Shown here: positions 35,732 through 35,902 of the stretch, piece after piece
How positions within the stretch are numbered: position 1 is the first letter of the stretch
Layout: each line of letters opens with the position of its first letter
Assembly: GCF_003319105.1 (NCBI RefSeq)
Contig: NZ_QOHH01000018.1
Span: 1-35,902, forward strand
From: Blastococcus sp. TF02-09
GTDB taxonomy: Bacteria > Actinomycetota > Actinomycetes > Mycobacteriales > Geodermatophilaceae
DNA length: 35,902 nucleotides
Direction of reading: 5' to 3'
Notes under the pieces: generated by a model
What the model was told of the DNA's origin: nothing
Seen by the model: the letters and a program-made list of their open reading frames with translations, nothing else
Database searches by the model: none
Made by a program: the position numbers and the translations under genes

Positions 35732-35902
35732 TGCGCCGCGCGGCCCTGAGGGGCCGCCGGACCGGGGCCCGCCGGTGGTGGGTCGACCGGAAACCGGCGT
35801 AGTGTTGGACATCCGGCCAGGGACGAAGCCTCTTCGGGGTGGGTTTTCTGCGCGTCCGCTCTTTGAGAACTCAACAGCGTGCCGAAAGTCAGTGCCAAGT
35901 AA
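35732..35902 (+). ncRNA. 5' leader of the 16S rRNA precursor
   Basis: The leader begins with a hairpin GCGGCCC (35740-35746) with GGGCCGC (35751-35757). Then come CGAAG-CCT-CTTCG followed by GGGTGGGTTTT, and finally CTCTTTGAGAACTCAACAG (35859-35877), a sequence typical of actinobacterial 16S precursors and linked to antitermination and RNase III processing. The mature 16S gene should start shortly past the window. No second promoter is clear. Confidence 0.75.

Noticed and set aside
35777..35805. A second rRNA promoter at TAGTGT (35800-35805)
   Set aside because: No -35-like hexamer at a workable spacing.

Overview
The window is a very GC-rich chromosomal segment of a high-GC actinobacterium, most like the Geodermatophilaceae (Blastococcus/Modestobacter/Geodermatophilus type). 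I infer this from the gene order (infC-rpmI-rplT, pheS-pheT, an arg operon running into tyrS and then a 16S rRNA leader), the many GTG starts with 4-base overlaps, an actinobacterial LexA box, and several families of short palindromic intergenic repeats. No 16S gene lies inside the window, so the assignment stays at family level.

Layout. 1-680: the tail of an IS110-type transposase, then a rifamycin ADP-ribosyltransferase gene (arr) bracketed by copies of a 22-bp palindrome. 692-2932: a divergent module of an HTH-cupin regulator, a thioredoxin-reductase-like oxidoreductase with a CxxC motif, and an overlapping SAM methyltransferase. 2934-6451: an unrecognised protein, a NarK-type nitrate/nitrite transporter, and a convergent HemD-like/winged-helix protein, a pair known beside nitrate genes in actinobacteria. 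6546-8741: a small P-loop kinase, a metallo-beta-lactamase-fold hydrolase and a PH-domain membrane protein. 8742-11451: the translation operon infC-rpmI-rplT with a long structured leader, followed by a SpoU rRNA methyltransferase. 11468-13475: an AurF-like diiron oxygenase divergent from a TetR regulator and a DUF4873 protein. 13482-17673: two tandem paralogous c-di-GMP proteins, one EAL-DICT-LOV-GGDEF (a predicted blue-light sensor) and one EAL-DICT-degenerate GGDEF. 17745-22240: an EamA transporter, then pheST. 22233-26210: an SDR enzyme, a DUF222/HNH (13E12-type) gene under an SOS box, a diacylglycerol-kinase-like protein and a putative immunity-type protein. 26347-35619: argC-J-B-D-F-R-H, a 3-methyladenine glycosylase gene and tyrS. 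35620-35902: a terminator-like hairpin and the promoter and leader of an rRNA operon.

How the genes work together. The arg genes form one long unit in which every junction is a 4-base start/stop overlap, except argF-argR, where a 5-codon mini-ORF bridges the gap. A nested palindrome fitting an ArgR site covers the argC promoter. infC starts at an AUC codon behind a leader with a possible 60-codon ORF that ends inside a strong hairpin, pointing to autoregulation.

The least ordinary items are: (i) the tandem LOV/EAL/DICT/GGDEF pair, in which the second copy has lost the light sensor and the GGDEF active site but kept the RxxD inhibitory site; (ii) a hairpin repeat that sits immediately behind the stop codon of three unrelated genes, has compensatory stem changes, and in one case encodes the N-terminus of the following SDR enzyme; (iii) two genes whose only junction start is CTG within a CTGA overlap. 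All of this is read by eye; no searches or folding programs were run.
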